Below are positions 7,376 to 16,222 of a DNA stretch of 44,059 nt, one piece after another. The notes beneath the pieces were generated by a model, which ran no database searches, had not been told where the DNA came from, and saw only the letters and a program-made list of their open reading frames with translations. This DNA comes from QNYZ01 sp964577615 (lineage in GTDB: Bacteria > Desulfobacterota > Desulfobacteria > Desulfobacterales > QNYZ01), in the NCBI GenBank assembly GCA_964577615.1, contig CAZNZW010000024.1, positions 1 through 44,059 of the forward strand, given 5' to 3'. The translations under genes and the position numbers were made by a program. How positions within the stretch are numbered: the stretch's first letter is position 1; every line of letters begins with the position of its first letter.

Positions 7376-8908
7376 ATGGACCGACCTGAAATATCACGCC
7401 TGTTTCCCGGTTTTGATCCGGACAATATTTCTTTTCTGAAGGCATTGTCGCAATTCCACGAGGGGATCACCATTGTAGATAAACGAGGCATTGTTCTGTA
7501 TATGAACAAGGCCCAGGCCGTGATGGATGATTTTGTCATCAAAGACACCCTGGGCAAAAAGGTTACCCGCCTGTACCGGCTGGACAAAGGGTACAGTCCG
7601 ACCATGGACTGCCTCAAAACCGGAAAAGCCGTTAAAAATTTCACGTGCTATTACCGCACGCATCTGGGACGGGTTGTCAACTCGATCCACAATATTTATC
7701 CGATCACGGCCGACGGCCGGGCCATCGGCGCCATCTGCTATATTTCCGATTACCGCAATATCGAGCACAGTTTTGATCTGGTCATGAAACCACAGCCGTC
7801 TCACCCCGTCTCCACCTACGGCGTTTCCCACCCGTTCGACAAGATGCCCAGCAATAAAAACGGCACACGCTTTTCGTTCAGTGATATTATTGGCAAGGAC
7901 CCGGACCTGCAACGCGCCATCAAGGCCGCCAGGCTGTCCTCCGATTCGATCTCGCCGATTCTGATCTATGGTAAAACGGGCACCGGCAAGGAACTGTTTG
8001 CCCAGGCCATCCATAACCAGAGCCCCCGGAGTCGTCATCCTTACCTGGCCATCAACTGCGCCACGATTCCGGAAACCCTTCTCGAAGGCATGCTCTTCGG
8101 CACCTCTGCGGGCGCATTTACCGGTGCGATTGACAAAGCGGGGCTGTTTGAACGCGCCGCCGGAGGGACGCTGCTGCTCGATGAAATCAACTCGATGCCG
8201 ATTGATTTACAGGCGAAACTGCTGCGATTCCTTCAGGAACGCAAGGTCCGTCGAATCGGATCGATGAAAGAAATCGACGTGGACCTTAAAATTATCAGCT
8301 CCATCAACGTGGCGCCCCGGCAGGCCATCGCGGCGGGAACGCTGAGAACCGATCTTTTTTATCGGCTGGCCGTGGTGGTTATTCATATTCCGCCCCTGGC
8401 CGACCGTAAAGGTGATTTAAGCCTGCTCATCTCTCATTTTCTGGAAAGAAAGAACAGGCAGATGGGTAAACATGTCATCGGTATTTCCATGGGGGTGATG
8501 GAATTTTTTGAACGCCATGACTGGGCGGGTAATGTCCGGGAACTGGAGCATGTCATCGAGGGCGCCATGAATCTGGTCGGCACGGGGACGGTGATTGAGA
8601 TGCGCCATCTGTCGGTTCCTTTTCAAGCAGCCCATTCGGATGGTCCGGTCGATCCCGTGTTTCCGGATTCAGACACCGGATCTCGTGCCCCGGTAAACGT
8701 GTTCTTTTCCCCGTCATCCGAAACGCCAGTGCCTGGGGGGAAATCACTTGCTGAAATAAAAATGGCCTATGAGGCTGCCACCATTGCGGCTGCCCTGCGC
8801 GCCACACGGGGAAATGCCGCCCGGGCGGCCCGGCGTCTCGGGATTTCGCCCCAATCGATGAATTACAAGCTGCGCCGGCTGCAAATCAACCGCAAGGACT
8901 ACATCTGA
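7376..8908 (+). CDS. Sigma-54-dependent transcriptional activator (PAS-AAA+-Fis HTH)
   Basis: The 510-aa protein has an N-terminal PAS-like sensor (about residues 20-130), then a sigma-54 activation AAA+ domain (about 160-395) with Walker A 'GKTGTGKE', the intact sigma-54-contacting loop GAFTGA at 246-251, Walker B 'GGTLLLDEIN' and the arginine-finger region 'FYRLAV'. A C-terminal Fis-type helix-turn-helix sits at about 465-505 ('NAARAARRLGISPQSMNYKL'). There is no receiver domain, so it is probably ligand-controlled, like RocR-type activators. It lies directly upstream of, and in the same direction as, the methyltransferase operon. That operon's control region has a sigma-54 promoter with an 18-bp palindrome upstream, making this protein the probable activator (inference). 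Confidence 0.93.
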   Translation: MDRPEISRLFPGFDPDNISFLKALSQFHEGITIVDKRGIVLYMNKAQAVMDDFVIKDTLGKKVTRLYRLDKGYSPTMDCLKTGKAVKNFTCYYRTHLGRVVNSIHNIYPITADGRAIGAICYISDYRNIEHSFDLVMKPQPSHPVSTYGVSHPFDKMPSNKNGTRFSFSDIIGKDPDLQRAIKAARLSSDSISPILIYGKTGTGKELFAQAIHNQSPRSRHPYLAINCATIPETLLEGMLFGTSAGAFTGAIDKAGLFERAAGGTLLLDEINSMPIDLQAKLLRFLQERKVRRIGSMKEIDVDLKIISSINVAPRQAIAAGTLRTDLFYRLAVVVIHIPPLADRKGDLSLLISHFLERKNRQMGKHVIGISMGVMEFFERHDWAGNVRELEHVIEGAMNLVGTGTVIEMRHLSVPFQAAHSDGPVDPVFPDSDTGSRAPVNVFFSPSSETPVPGGKSLAEIKMAYEAATIAAALRATRGNAARAARRLGISPQSMNYKLRRLQINRKDYI

Positions 8909-8982
8909 AACACACGCCGGATCATTGATCCACTGTGATGTCCTGTGATATAATAAATTTTTATATTTAACCGGAAGAATCA

Positions 8983-9010
8983 AATAATTTTTATCTAAAT
9001 AAAAATTATT
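8983..9010. repeat. AT-only perfect inverted repeat
   Basis: Twelve-bp arms (8983-8994 and 8999-9010) are perfect reverse complements around the 4-nt spacer CTAA and consist only of A and T. It lies between the activator stop codon and the presumed activator site. It could be a weak bidirectional terminator, a curved or easily melted segment, or simply chance in AT-rich sequence. Confidence 0.6.
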
Positions 9011-9041
9011 AATATATCTGTTTTGCCGCCAAAGTGGGTTG

Positions 9042-9059
9042 AAGCGGAAATTTCCGCTT
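9042..9059. promoter_or_regulatory. 18-bp perfect palindrome, candidate upstream activator site (UAS)
   Basis: AAGCGGAAATTTCCGCTT is its own reverse complement. Its centre lies about 80 bp upstream of the predicted sigma-54 start site, the usual enhancer distance for sigma-54 activators. The activator gene ends 134 bp before it. A dimeric Fis-type HTH would bind such a site; identity as the UAS is inferred from position and symmetry. Confidence 0.65.
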
Positions 9060-9063
9060 TATA

Positions 9064-9076
9064 AATCAATGTGTTA
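9064..9076 (+). promoter_or_regulatory. Consensus IHF-binding site
   Basis: AATCAATGTGTTA fits WATCAANNNNTTR at every position. It lies between the palindrome and the sigma-54 promoter, exactly where IHF commonly bends DNA to bring the activator to the holoenzyme. The surrounding sequence is AT-rich. A 13-bp degenerate site can occur by chance, but the position supports it. Confidence 0.55.
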
Positions 9077-9105
9077 TTTTGTATCTTCTCTCCTGTCATC
9101 CAAGA

Positions 9106-9121
9106 TGGCATATAGTTTGCT
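9106..9121 (+). promoter_or_regulatory. Sigma-54 (-24/-12) promoter of the methyltransferase operon
   Basis: TGGCATATAGTTTGCT matches the consensus TGGCAC-N5-TTGCW with one change (C to T at the sixth base) and correct spacing between the GG and GC elements. It predicts a start near 9132 and a leader of about 43 nt before the ATG at 9175. The adjacent sigma-54 activator gene supports it. Confidence 0.82.
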
Positions 9122-9174
9122 GTTAATTTCTAGATTACTTTTCCACGACAATATTTACCGCACGGGAGGTTACC

Positions 9175-10599
9175 ATGGGTGATCGTATGCAGGCGCTGAG
9201 CGCTGAAAATATTGATGCCATTCACACCGCCACACTGGACGTCCTCAACCAGACCGGCGTGGCATTTCATGACCCGGATGCGTGCGCGCTGTTTAAATCG
9301 CACGGGTTCCAGGTGGATGACACCGTGGTTCGTTTTACGGAAAAACAGATTCAGGCGGCGCTGGCAACAGCGCCGGAAAGCTTTCGTCTGACGGCCCGGA
9401 ACGCGGAAAAAAGCGTATCGGTGGGTAACGATGACTGGGTGTTTGCTCCCACCTATGGGCCCCCGCTGCTGGTCAATGCCGACGGCACCCGCCGCACGGG
9501 CACCATTGCCGATTACGAAACTTTCTGTAAACTGGTGCAGACTTCGGCATATCTCAATGTCAACGGCTACAAACATGTCGAACCTCAGGATATCCCGGCT
9601 GCCACGGCCTATCTCGACATGATGCTGGCCAATATGGTTTTGTGTGACAAACCATACATGGGCAGCCCGGATTCCCGGCAGGCGGCCCGGGACTGCATTG
9701 AAATGGCCGGCATGATGTTTGGCGGCGTGGAAACGCTGAAAGATAAACCTGTCATGGTCAGTCTGATCAATTCTCTTTCTCCGCTCCAGTTTGCATCAGA
9801 AATGGCGGCCGCCATGATTGAAATGGCCCGTTATCGCCAGCCCGTTATTATTGCCAACATGATCATGGGCGGCACATCCGGTCCGGTGACCCTACCCGAT
9901 CTGCTTGTCCTGATGAATGCGGAGATTCTGGCCGGCGTGGTGCTGACTCAGCTGGCCGGCCCCGGTACGCCGGTGATCTACGGCACGACCTCCTGCGCCA
10001 CCAATATGAGAACCGGGGCGGCCGCCGTGGGAGCGCCGGAAACAGCCATGATTTCATCGATGGCCATTCAACTGGCCCGGCATTACCACCTGCCATCACG
10101 GACTGGCGGTTCCTTGACCGATGCCAACCAGCCGGATGCCCAGGCCCTGGCCGAAGGCTCCCTGCTGCTCAGCACGGCGGTGCGCAGCGGGGCCAATTTC
10201 ATCCTGCACGCCTGCGGCATGCTCAGCGGCTACATGGGAAATTCATTTGAAAAATGGCTTATTGACGAAGAATTGTGCGGCATGATCCGTCGGATGACCG
10301 CTCCCGTTGATATTCAGCCATCATCCATAAACACCGAAATCATCGACCGGGTTGGTATCGGGGGCAATTACCTGACCGAACCGGAAACATTCGAACACTG
10401 CCGGACCGCTTTTTTCCCCTATGCGCTTTACGACAAGGAAGACAGCAGCGGTCAGCCGTCTCAAGCCCCGGTACCCGTGACCCAAAAGGCAGCCGAACAA
10501 TTGAGCCAGCGGCTGGAAGCATATGTAAAACCGGATATTGACCCGGGTCTTGAAGCCGATCTGGTCCGGTTTGTCAATCAGAAGAAAAAAAACGGGTGA
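9175..10599 (+). CDS. MttB-family (trimethylamine methyltransferase-like) corrinoid methyltransferase 1
   Basis: This 474-aa protein belongs to the MttB superfamily, which moves a methyl group from a quaternary or tertiary amine to Co(I) of a corrinoid protein. It opens with the family-typical 'IDAIHTATLDVLNQTGV' and runs through the TIM-barrel region with 'NSLSPLQF', 'GGTSGPVTLPDLLVL' and the C-terminal 'DRVGIGGNYLTEPET'. Full length is reached without an in-frame TAG, so it is a non-pyrrolysine member like glycine-betaine methyltransferase MtgB. It starts at ATG 9175 behind GGGAGG and is the first gene of the operon. The substrate cannot be read from sequence: glycine betaine, proline betaine, carnitine or another N-methyl compound is possible. 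It is clearly diverged from the second copy at 11752. Confidence 0.9.
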   Translation: MGDRMQALSAENIDAIHTATLDVLNQTGVAFHDPDACALFKSHGFQVDDTVVRFTEKQIQAALATAPESFRLTARNAEKSVSVGNDDWVFAPTYGPPLLVNADGTRRTGTIADYETFCKLVQTSAYLNVNGYKHVEPQDIPAATAYLDMMLANMVLCDKPYMGSPDSRQAARDCIEMAGMMFGGVETLKDKPVMVSLINSLSPLQFASEMAAAMIEMARYRQPVIIANMIMGGTSGPVTLPDLLVLMNAEILAGVVLTQLAGPGTPVIYGTTSCATNMRTGAAAVGAPETAMISSMAIQLARHYHLPSRTGGSLTDANQPDAQALAEGSLLLSTAVRSGANFILHACGMLSGYMGNSFEKWLIDEELCGMIRRMTAPVDIQPSSINTEIIDRVGIGGNYLTEPETFEHCRTAFFPYALYDKEDSSGQPSQAPVPVTQKAAEQLSQRLEAYVKPDIDPGLEADLVRFVNQKKKNG

Positions 10600-10600
10600 T

Positions 10601-10615
10601 CTCCCGGCCCGGGAG
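10601..10615 (+). other. Short GC-rich stem-loop after methyltransferase 1
   Basis: CTCCCG and CGGGAG pair around a GCC loop directly after the stop codon. There is no T-run, so it is not a classic terminator. It may protect or demarcate the 3' end of the first cistron within the operon mRNA and so adjust expression of the downstream genes. That role is speculative. Confidence 0.4.
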
Positions 10616-10718
10616 TTGATATTAATAAAACAGGTACAATAACAGATCCGATGGCGCAGCGCAGCAGGCCAAAAAAAAGCTGTCCGGGCCACGGTAAAAA
10701 AGGAAGAGGCGGAAAATA

Positions 10719-11696
10719 ATGGACCAGAAGTTACTTTATCTGAGCTATGCCGATGTGTCTGCTGTGGATATACCCATGGACAGAATTGTCAACACCGTTG
10801 AAAAAGGATTTGAGGAGATGGGCCATGGGCGCCTTGAGATGCCCCCCAAGCCCGGCATCCATCCAGGCGACGGAGGCAATAATTTTATTCATGCCATGCC
10901 TGCTTTTGTCCCGGCGGTGAAATCTGCTGGTGTCAAGTGGGTCAGCGGGTATCCGGGAAACCAGGCCAGAGGCCTGCCCTATATTTCCGGCCTGCTGATT
11001 TTAAATAACCCGGACACCGGCATCCCCATTGCCGTCATGGACTGCACCTGGATCACGGCCAAGCGCACCGGGGCCGCATCGGCCGTGTCGGCCAGATATC
11101 TGGCCCGGCCGGAATCTGCCACCATCGGGATACTGGGCTGCGGTGTCCAGGGGCACACCCACCTTGAAGCCATGAATGTCGTATTCCCACTGAAAAAAGC
11201 GATGGCTTTCGATCCAAACCCCGCCAACGCCGGGAAACTGGCAAAATTCGGAAATACCCTGGGGCTGGATGTTGATATTGTTGACTCCCCGAAAAAAGCG
11301 GTCAGCGGCTGTGATATCGTCGTTACCGCGGGGCCGATTCTCAAAAATCCCCACGCCACGATCCAGGCCGGATGGCTCGACCCGGGGACCTTTGCATCGC
11401 TGGTCGATTTTGATTCGTATTACAGCCGCGATGCGCTGAAAGAGGCGGACAAATGGACCACGGATCACATCGGACAATACCAATACTATAAAGAAGCGGC
11501 CGGTTATTTTCAGAACTGCCCGGATATTTACGCAGCGCTGAGCGACCTGGTCACCGGTAAAAAACCGGGCCGGGAGAATGACGAAGAAAAAAACTTTGCC
11601 GCCAACCTGGGCCTGGCCATGGAAGACATGGTCGTGGCGCCCATGATTTATCAACAGGCCGTGGACAAAGATATCGGCACATGGCTGTCTCTATAA
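10719..11696 (+). CDS. Ornithine cyclodeaminase / mu-crystallin family protein
   Basis: The 325-aa protein has the OCD/mu-crystallin fold: an N-terminal dimerisation/substrate region with 'NNFIHAMPAF' and 'GVKWVSGYPGN', the block 'TWITAKRTGAASAVSARYLA', and a Rossmann NAD(P) domain beginning with 'GILGCGVQGHTHLEAM' (about 136-150). Family members act as ornithine cyclodeaminase, alanine dehydrogenase or ketimine/imine reductases. It sits between the two methyltransferase genes, so it probably acts on the demethylated amino or imino acid or a related imine, but this is inference. The start ATG follows GGAAGAGG. Homology assigns the family, not the substrate. Confidence 0.88.
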   Translation: MDQKLLYLSYADVSAVDIPMDRIVNTVEKGFEEMGHGRLEMPPKPGIHPGDGGNNFIHAMPAFVPAVKSAGVKWVSGYPGNQARGLPYISGLLILNNPDTGIPIAVMDCTWITAKRTGAASAVSARYLARPESATIGILGCGVQGHTHLEAMNVVFPLKKAMAFDPNPANAGKLAKFGNTLGLDVDIVDSPKKAVSGCDIVVTAGPILKNPHATIQAGWLDPGTFASLVDFDSYYSRDALKEADKWTTDHIGQYQYYKEAAGYFQNCPDIYAALSDLVTGKKPGRENDEEKNFAANLGLAMEDMVVAPMIYQQAVDKDIGTWLSL

Positions 11697-11751
11697 CTGA
11701 CTGACTGGAAAAGATTACAAACGACTACCGGCTTATTCAAGGAGACGTATT

Positions 11752-13188
11752 ATGGGCATGACAACCGACGAACTTTATTTTAAACCGACGCTTCGGGTCG
11801 TCAATGACGCGCAGATCGCCCGGATTCACGGGGCGGCGCTGGATGTCCTCGAGCGCACCGGTATTAAAATCACCCACCCAAAGGCAAAGGATATTCTGGC
11901 CGGCGGTGGCGCACGGGTCAGCGGCGACCAGATCAAGATCCCCGGCTGGATGGTTGAAGCGGCGCTCCGCACGGCCCCGGGCCGACTTGTTCTGGGGACG
12001 CGGACCGGTAAACGAACGGTTTTTCTGGAAGAAGACAAAAGCTTTTTCGGCCCCAGTCTGGACTGTGTTGATTACATGGATCCGAAAACCCACCAGCGCA
12101 GCCGGTTTATCAGTGAAAACGTCAAGACAACCGCCAGACTGTGTGACGCGCTGCCCCACTTTCAGTGGTGCATGACCATTGGCATGGCCGATGATGTTCC
12201 TGCGGATATCGCCGATCGGGTCATCGCCCGCAACGTGTTTGAAAATTGTGAAAAGCCACTTGTTTTCTGCTGCAAGGATACCAACAGCGTCAAGGACATT
12301 TTTGAGATGGCGCTGCTGCTCTGCGGCGGCAGGGAAAAATTCGACGACGCGCCCACGGTTGTTCATTACTCCGAACCGATTTCCCCGCTGGTTTATTTTG
12401 ATCCGGCCATCGACAAAATCATCTATTGTGCCGAAAACCGCATCCCGCTGATCAACTTCCCGGCGCCCCAGTGCTGCGGCAGCGCCCCGGCGACCTTTGC
12501 CGGCGCCCTCGCCCAGGCCAGCGCGGAATCTTTAAGCGGCCTCGTGCTTCACCAGCTGACCCGGCCGGGCGCCCCTTTTATTTATGGTGCCTTTGCCACG
12601 ATCATGGACATGCGCACCAGCGTCTTTTCTTACGGTGCCGTGGAAATGAGCCTGATGACTGCCGCCATGGCCCAGATGGCCCGCCATTACAGGTTGCCGT
12701 TTTTCGGTACGGCCGGTGCCACGGACGCTAAATTCTGTGATGCCCAGGCCGGTGCCGAAGCCGCTCTGCAGATACTGTCCGCCGCCACAGCCGGTTCGGG
12801 GCTTGTCCACGACTGCAGCAGCTGGATGGATCATGGATCGGTGGCTTCGCCGGAATTCATGGTCCTGGTTCATGATATTGTCGATTCGGTCAACCATTAT
12901 ATGGGCGGTATTCCTGTTTCGGACGAGACCCTGGCACAGGATGTCATTCATCAGGTGGGACCGGGCGGGCATTACCTTGAGGATGCCCACACGATGTCCC
13001 ATTTCAGAAATATCAAATATTCCGATTTATTTGACCGATCGGTTTATCCGCAGTGGGAAGCGGCCGGCGCTAAAAAATTTGAGCAGAGACTGCAGGAAAT
13101 CACGCTGGAAAAGATGGCGCATCATCCCGAGCCGCTGGCTGAAGATACCGTCAAAGTACTTGATGAGATGCAGGCCGGATGGAAATAG
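11752..13188 (+). CDS. MttB-family corrinoid methyltransferase 2
   Basis: This 478-aa second member has the same fold and length as the first, opening with 'QIARIHGAALDVLERTGIK' and ending with 'GPGGHYLEDAHTMSHFR' and an 'AEDTVKVLDEMQAGWK' tail. It matches the MtgB-like size class and lacks a TAG codon. Sequence differs substantially from methyltransferase 1, so the pair probably handles different substrates or successive methylation states rather than being a recent duplication. ATG 11752 follows AAGGAGA. A single corrinoid protein at the operon end (18365) presumably serves both enzymes. Confidence 0.92.
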   Translation: MGMTTDELYFKPTLRVVNDAQIARIHGAALDVLERTGIKITHPKAKDILAGGGARVSGDQIKIPGWMVEAALRTAPGRLVLGTRTGKRTVFLEEDKSFFGPSLDCVDYMDPKTHQRSRFISENVKTTARLCDALPHFQWCMTIGMADDVPADIADRVIARNVFENCEKPLVFCCKDTNSVKDIFEMALLLCGGREKFDDAPTVVHYSEPISPLVYFDPAIDKIIYCAENRIPLINFPAPQCCGSAPATFAGALAQASAESLSGLVLHQLTRPGAPFIYGAFATIMDMRTSVFSYGAVEMSLMTAAMAQMARHYRLPFFGTAGATDAKFCDAQAGAEAALQILSAATAGSGLVHDCSSWMDHGSVASPEFMVLVHDIVDSVNHYMGGIPVSDETLAQDVIHQVGPGGHYLEDAHTMSHFRNIKYSDLFDRSVYPQWEAAGAKKFEQRLQEITLEKMAHHPEPLAEDTVKVLDEMQAGWK

Positions 13189-13384
13189 CCCCACGGCGGC
13201 ACCATATATTTGTCAGACAATCTGTTGACCTGATAGATACGGTGTGATAGACAGGCGTCAGGAACGGCACCCGAAAGGATATTTCCAACGCCGATCCAGA
13301 CTGTTGCCGGGTTTATCGGTGAGATCCGCCAAACCCATTTTAATCAAATCGTATTCGATGCAATCATTCAAAGGAGGCGTTAAC

Positions 13385-14641
13385 ATGCGGTACAAATTTC
13401 TATTGTCATTTGTGTTGATTTCAGCCCTTATTATTCCCCTTGCGGCAATGAATGCCCAGGCGGAAAAAGTCCTTAAAATCGGTGTTCTGGGACCTTTTAC
13501 CGGTCCTTCGGCCAAAACCGGCGTTGAATTTAAAGGATCTGTCACCATGGCCCTGGAAAAGGTGAACGGGAAAGTGGGAGACTATAAAATTGAACCGGTA
13601 TGGATTGACTCCCAGTCGGATCCGGCCAAAGCCACCGGTGCCTATGCCGAAGCCTGTGAACGTCTCGGCATCCAGGCCGGCGTGCTCAACTGGCACAGTT
13701 CTGTTGCCGTGGCCGTCATGGATGTGGCTGCCCAGTATAAGGTACCGCACATGTTCGGTTTCGGCGCCAGCGAGGTCGTTAATCAAAAATGGAAAGCCGA
13801 TCCCAAGAAATATGATTTCTGGAGCGGCAAAGGCTGGCCGGTTCCCGCCGTCCTGATGTCCGGCTATGCCGAAGCGGTCAATAACGCGGTTAAAAAAGGC
13901 CTGTTCAAACCTGAGAAAAAAGTCGTGGCGGTTGCCTGCGAAGATACCGACTGGGGACACAGTGCCGGGGAAGCCATGGCCAAGGAATTCGAAAAACGGG
14001 GATGGACCGTAGCCTCCAAGGATTTTTTTGTGACGACCCAGACCGATTTTTATCCCCTGTTCAGCAAATACAAGAAAAAAGGCGTTTCCGTTCTGCTGAG
14101 CACCAGCACCGCGGCCGCGGCCACATCGGCCTTTATCAAACAGGTTCGTGAAGTTGGATTAAAAGCGCTGGTCGTCATCGACGGGCTCGGATGGTCCGGC
14201 GACTGGTACAAGATGGCCGGTGCCGCTTCGGATGGCGTACTCGACATGATTCCGCAACTGACGACCGATGAAGCCAAATCATGGGCCAAAACATTTGAAA
14301 AACGGTTCAAAATGAAACCCAGTCCTTCTGCCGGCGGCCTGAGCTATGACGGCATGAACTTTTTCATTAAAGTGCTCCAGCGAACCTACGAAAAATATGG
14401 CAAGCTGGACAAAGACACCATCCATAAAGTGATGGTTGAGGAAGTTCAGACCGGAAAGCTGACGTTCACAAAGGCGGATGGCGCCATCATTATGCAACAG
14501 TATCAGTACACGTCGGAATCCATGCCGGATCCGGTTGTGGGCGAAAAAGCATACTTTTTTCCTGTGATCCAGTACAAGGCCGGCAAGGGAGATATCATTT
14601 TCCCGCCGGCCTGGGCCAAACGGGAACTTGAGGCCAAATAA
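13385..14641 (+). CDS. Branched-chain amino-acid-type ABC transporter substrate-binding protein (LivK/HAAT family)
   Basis: The real start is the ATG at 13385, preceded by AAGGAGG (13371-13377) at good spacing; the frame is open further upstream to 13244 but without support. Residues 1-24 are a signal peptide (MRYKFLL... to AQA). The mature part begins 'KVLKIGVLGPFTGPSAKTG', the hallmark of periplasmic-binding-protein fold I receptors of the Liv/Urt type. The length of 418 aa is normal. It is the first of five consecutive transporter genes and follows the second methyltransferase by 196 nt. In this operon it probably binds the methylated amine or betaine rather than leucine. No internal promoter was convincingly seen in the preceding gap. 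Confidence 0.92.
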   Translation: MRYKFLLSFVLISALIIPLAAMNAQAEKVLKIGVLGPFTGPSAKTGVEFKGSVTMALEKVNGKVGDYKIEPVWIDSQSDPAKATGAYAEACERLGIQAGVLNWHSSVAVAVMDVAAQYKVPHMFGFGASEVVNQKWKADPKKYDFWSGKGWPVPAVLMSGYAEAVNNAVKKGLFKPEKKVVAVACEDTDWGHSAGEAMAKEFEKRGWTVASKDFFVTTQTDFYPLFSKYKKKGVSVLLSTSTAAAATSAFIKQVREVGLKALVVIDGLGWSGDWYKMAGAASDGVLDMIPQLTTDEAKSWAKTFEKRFKMKPSPSAGGLSYDGMNFFIKVLQRTYEKYGKLDKDTIHKVMVEEVQTGKLTFTKADGAIIMQQYQYTSESMPDPVVGEKAYFFPVIQYKAGKGDIIFPPAWAKRELEAK

Positions 14642-14726
14642 ACTGTTAATCCATCCCGGGTGCCTGCCTCTGGACAAAACAGGGAGGCGCCCGGATATTT
14701 ATTTCTCAGCAGATGGGCGGTTGCCG

Positions 14727-15449
14727 ATGAAAGTACTTGAAACCAGGAAGCTCAGCAAACATTTCGGTGGACTGATTGCCGTCAACCAGGTCTCCATGCA
14801 CATCAACGAAGGAGACATCGTCGGATTGATCGGTCCCAATGGCGCCGGCAAGACGACATTGATCAATGCCATATCCGGCTTGAATCCGCCGACCTTCGGG
14901 GAAGTGATCATGTTCGGCGAAGATACCACGGGAGTGACGCCGGAGAAGATGTGCCGCAAGGGGCTGTCGCGAACCTTCCAGATCCCCCGGCCCTTTCCAA
15001 AGATGCAGGCGCTGGAAAGCGTGATGACGGCTACCATTTTCGGAAATCCCCCCGGCCAAATCAAGGATCCCGTCGCCCACAGCCGCAAAATGCTTTCCTT
15101 TGTCGAATTTCCGCTGCCCGAATCCACGGTTTCCGAAAAGCTCAACACGGTTCAACTCAAGCGGCTGGACCTGGCCCGGGCACTGGCCAGCAACCCCCGC
15201 CTGCTGTTTCTCGATGAACTGGCCTCCGGATTGTCCGAGGGGGAATTGAACGACCTGATGAAAATCATTTTGAAAATCAGGGATACCGGGATATCCATAT
15301 TGATGATCGAACACATCATGCAACTGATCATGCAGGTTTGCAATCGCCTGGTCTGTATTCAATTCGGCACCAAGATTGCCGAGGGAACCACTGAAGAAGT
15401 AGCCAATGACCCCAAAGTCGCCAAGGCCTATCTGGGAGATGCGGAATAA
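14727..15449 (+). CDS. ABC transporter ATP-binding protein (LivG-like)
   Basis: I chose ATG 14727, because the homology to LivG begins there ('MKVLETRKLSKHFGGLIAV'); the open frame extends back to 14628 inside the previous gene. The 240-aa product has Walker A 'GPNGAGKTT', the LivG-type extra loop ('GLSRTFQIPRPFP') and Walker B 'LLFLDELASGLSEGE'. The signature loop is atypical: 'KLNTVQLKRLDLARAL' replaces LSGGQ, a variation known in some LivG subfamilies. It couples ATP hydrolysis to transport with LivF and the two permeases. Confidence 0.92.
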   Translation: MKVLETRKLSKHFGGLIAVNQVSMHINEGDIVGLIGPNGAGKTTLINAISGLNPPTFGEVIMFGEDTTGVTPEKMCRKGLSRTFQIPRPFPKMQALESVMTATIFGNPPGQIKDPVAHSRKMLSFVEFPLPESTVSEKLNTVQLKRLDLARALASNPRLLFLDELASGLSEGELNDLMKIILKIRDTGISILMIEHIMQLIMQVCNRLVCIQFGTKIAEGTTEEVANDPKVAKAYLGDAE

Positions 15450-15490
15450 ACCCGGCAACAGCTGCCGAACCTGTTATTCACGGAGGAAAC

Positions 15491-16198
15491 ATGCTGCTTG
15501 AAGTCAAAAACCTGGATGCCGGCTACGGATTTCTTCAGATCCTTCGCGGCGTTTCACTGACCGTCGATACGGGAGAATACGTCTGTCTGGTCGGTCCCAA
15601 CGGCGCCGGGAAAAGTACCACCTTAAAATGTATCGCCGGCCTGATCAGGCCGATGGCCGGTGAAATCATCTTTAAAGGAGAACCGATTACGGCCCTGCCC
15701 GGAAACAAGGTGGCACGCAAGGGAATTTCCTATGTTTCCGAGGAAATGAATCTTTTTGTCAATATGAGCGTTCAGGAAAACCTCTATATGGGCGCCTACA
15801 TTATCAAAGACAAATCCCTTCAGGAAAAACGGCTGGCCTTTGTCTTCGACCTGTTTCCCCGCCTGGCCGAGCGGAAATCACAGCTGGCCGGCACCATGAG
15901 CGGCGGCGAACGTAAAATGCTGGCCATTGCCCGGGGAATGATGTCGAATCCGGAACTGATTCTGGTCGATGAGCCCTCCTTCGGTCTGGCGCCACAGCTT
16001 ACGCAAAGTGTATTTGAATCCCTGCAGACTTTGAGAGAAAGCGGCGTTACTATTTTGCTGGTGGAACAGAATGTCACCAAAACCCTGGCGGTGACCGATC
16101 GGGGATACGTACTGGAAAACGGCAAGGTCGAACTGTCCGGAAAAAGCGATGATCTGGCCAGTGATCCGCATGTACGTAAAGTCTTTTTGGGTGCGTAG
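15491..16198 (+). CDS. ABC transporter ATP-binding protein (LivF-like)
   Basis: This 235-aa ATPase starts at ATG 15491 behind GGAGG. It carries Walker A 'GPNGAGKSTT', a canonical signature 'TMSGGERKMLAIARGMM', Walker B 'LILVDEPSFGLAP' and the switch His region ending in 'LLVEQN'. Its length and the 'NLDAGYGFLQILRGVSL' N-terminus match LivF. It forms the second nucleotide-binding subunit of the Liv-type transporter and, unlike its LivG partner, keeps a complete signature motif. Confidence 0.94.
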   Translation: MLLEVKNLDAGYGFLQILRGVSLTVDTGEYVCLVGPNGAGKSTTLKCIAGLIRPMAGEIIFKGEPITALPGNKVARKGISYVSEEMNLFVNMSVQENLYMGAYIIKDKSLQEKRLAFVFDLFPRLAERKSQLAGTMSGGERKMLAIARGMMSNPELILVDEPSFGLAPQLTQSVFESLQTLRESGVTILLVEQNVTKTLAVTDRGYVLENGKVELSGKSDDLASDPHVRKVFLGA

Positions 16199-16222
16199 CG
16201 TTAATAATTGGAGAAAAGCGTA

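Noticed and set aside
9175..13188. Possible pyrrolysine (in-frame TAG) methyltransferases
   Set aside because: Both MttB-like genes run full length without an internal TAG, so they are the non-pyrrolysine type.
13189..13384. Internal promoter between methyltransferase 2 and livK
   Set aside because: A TTGACC near 13221 has no acceptable -10 and no sigma-54 element is present, so read-through from 9106 is the simpler view.
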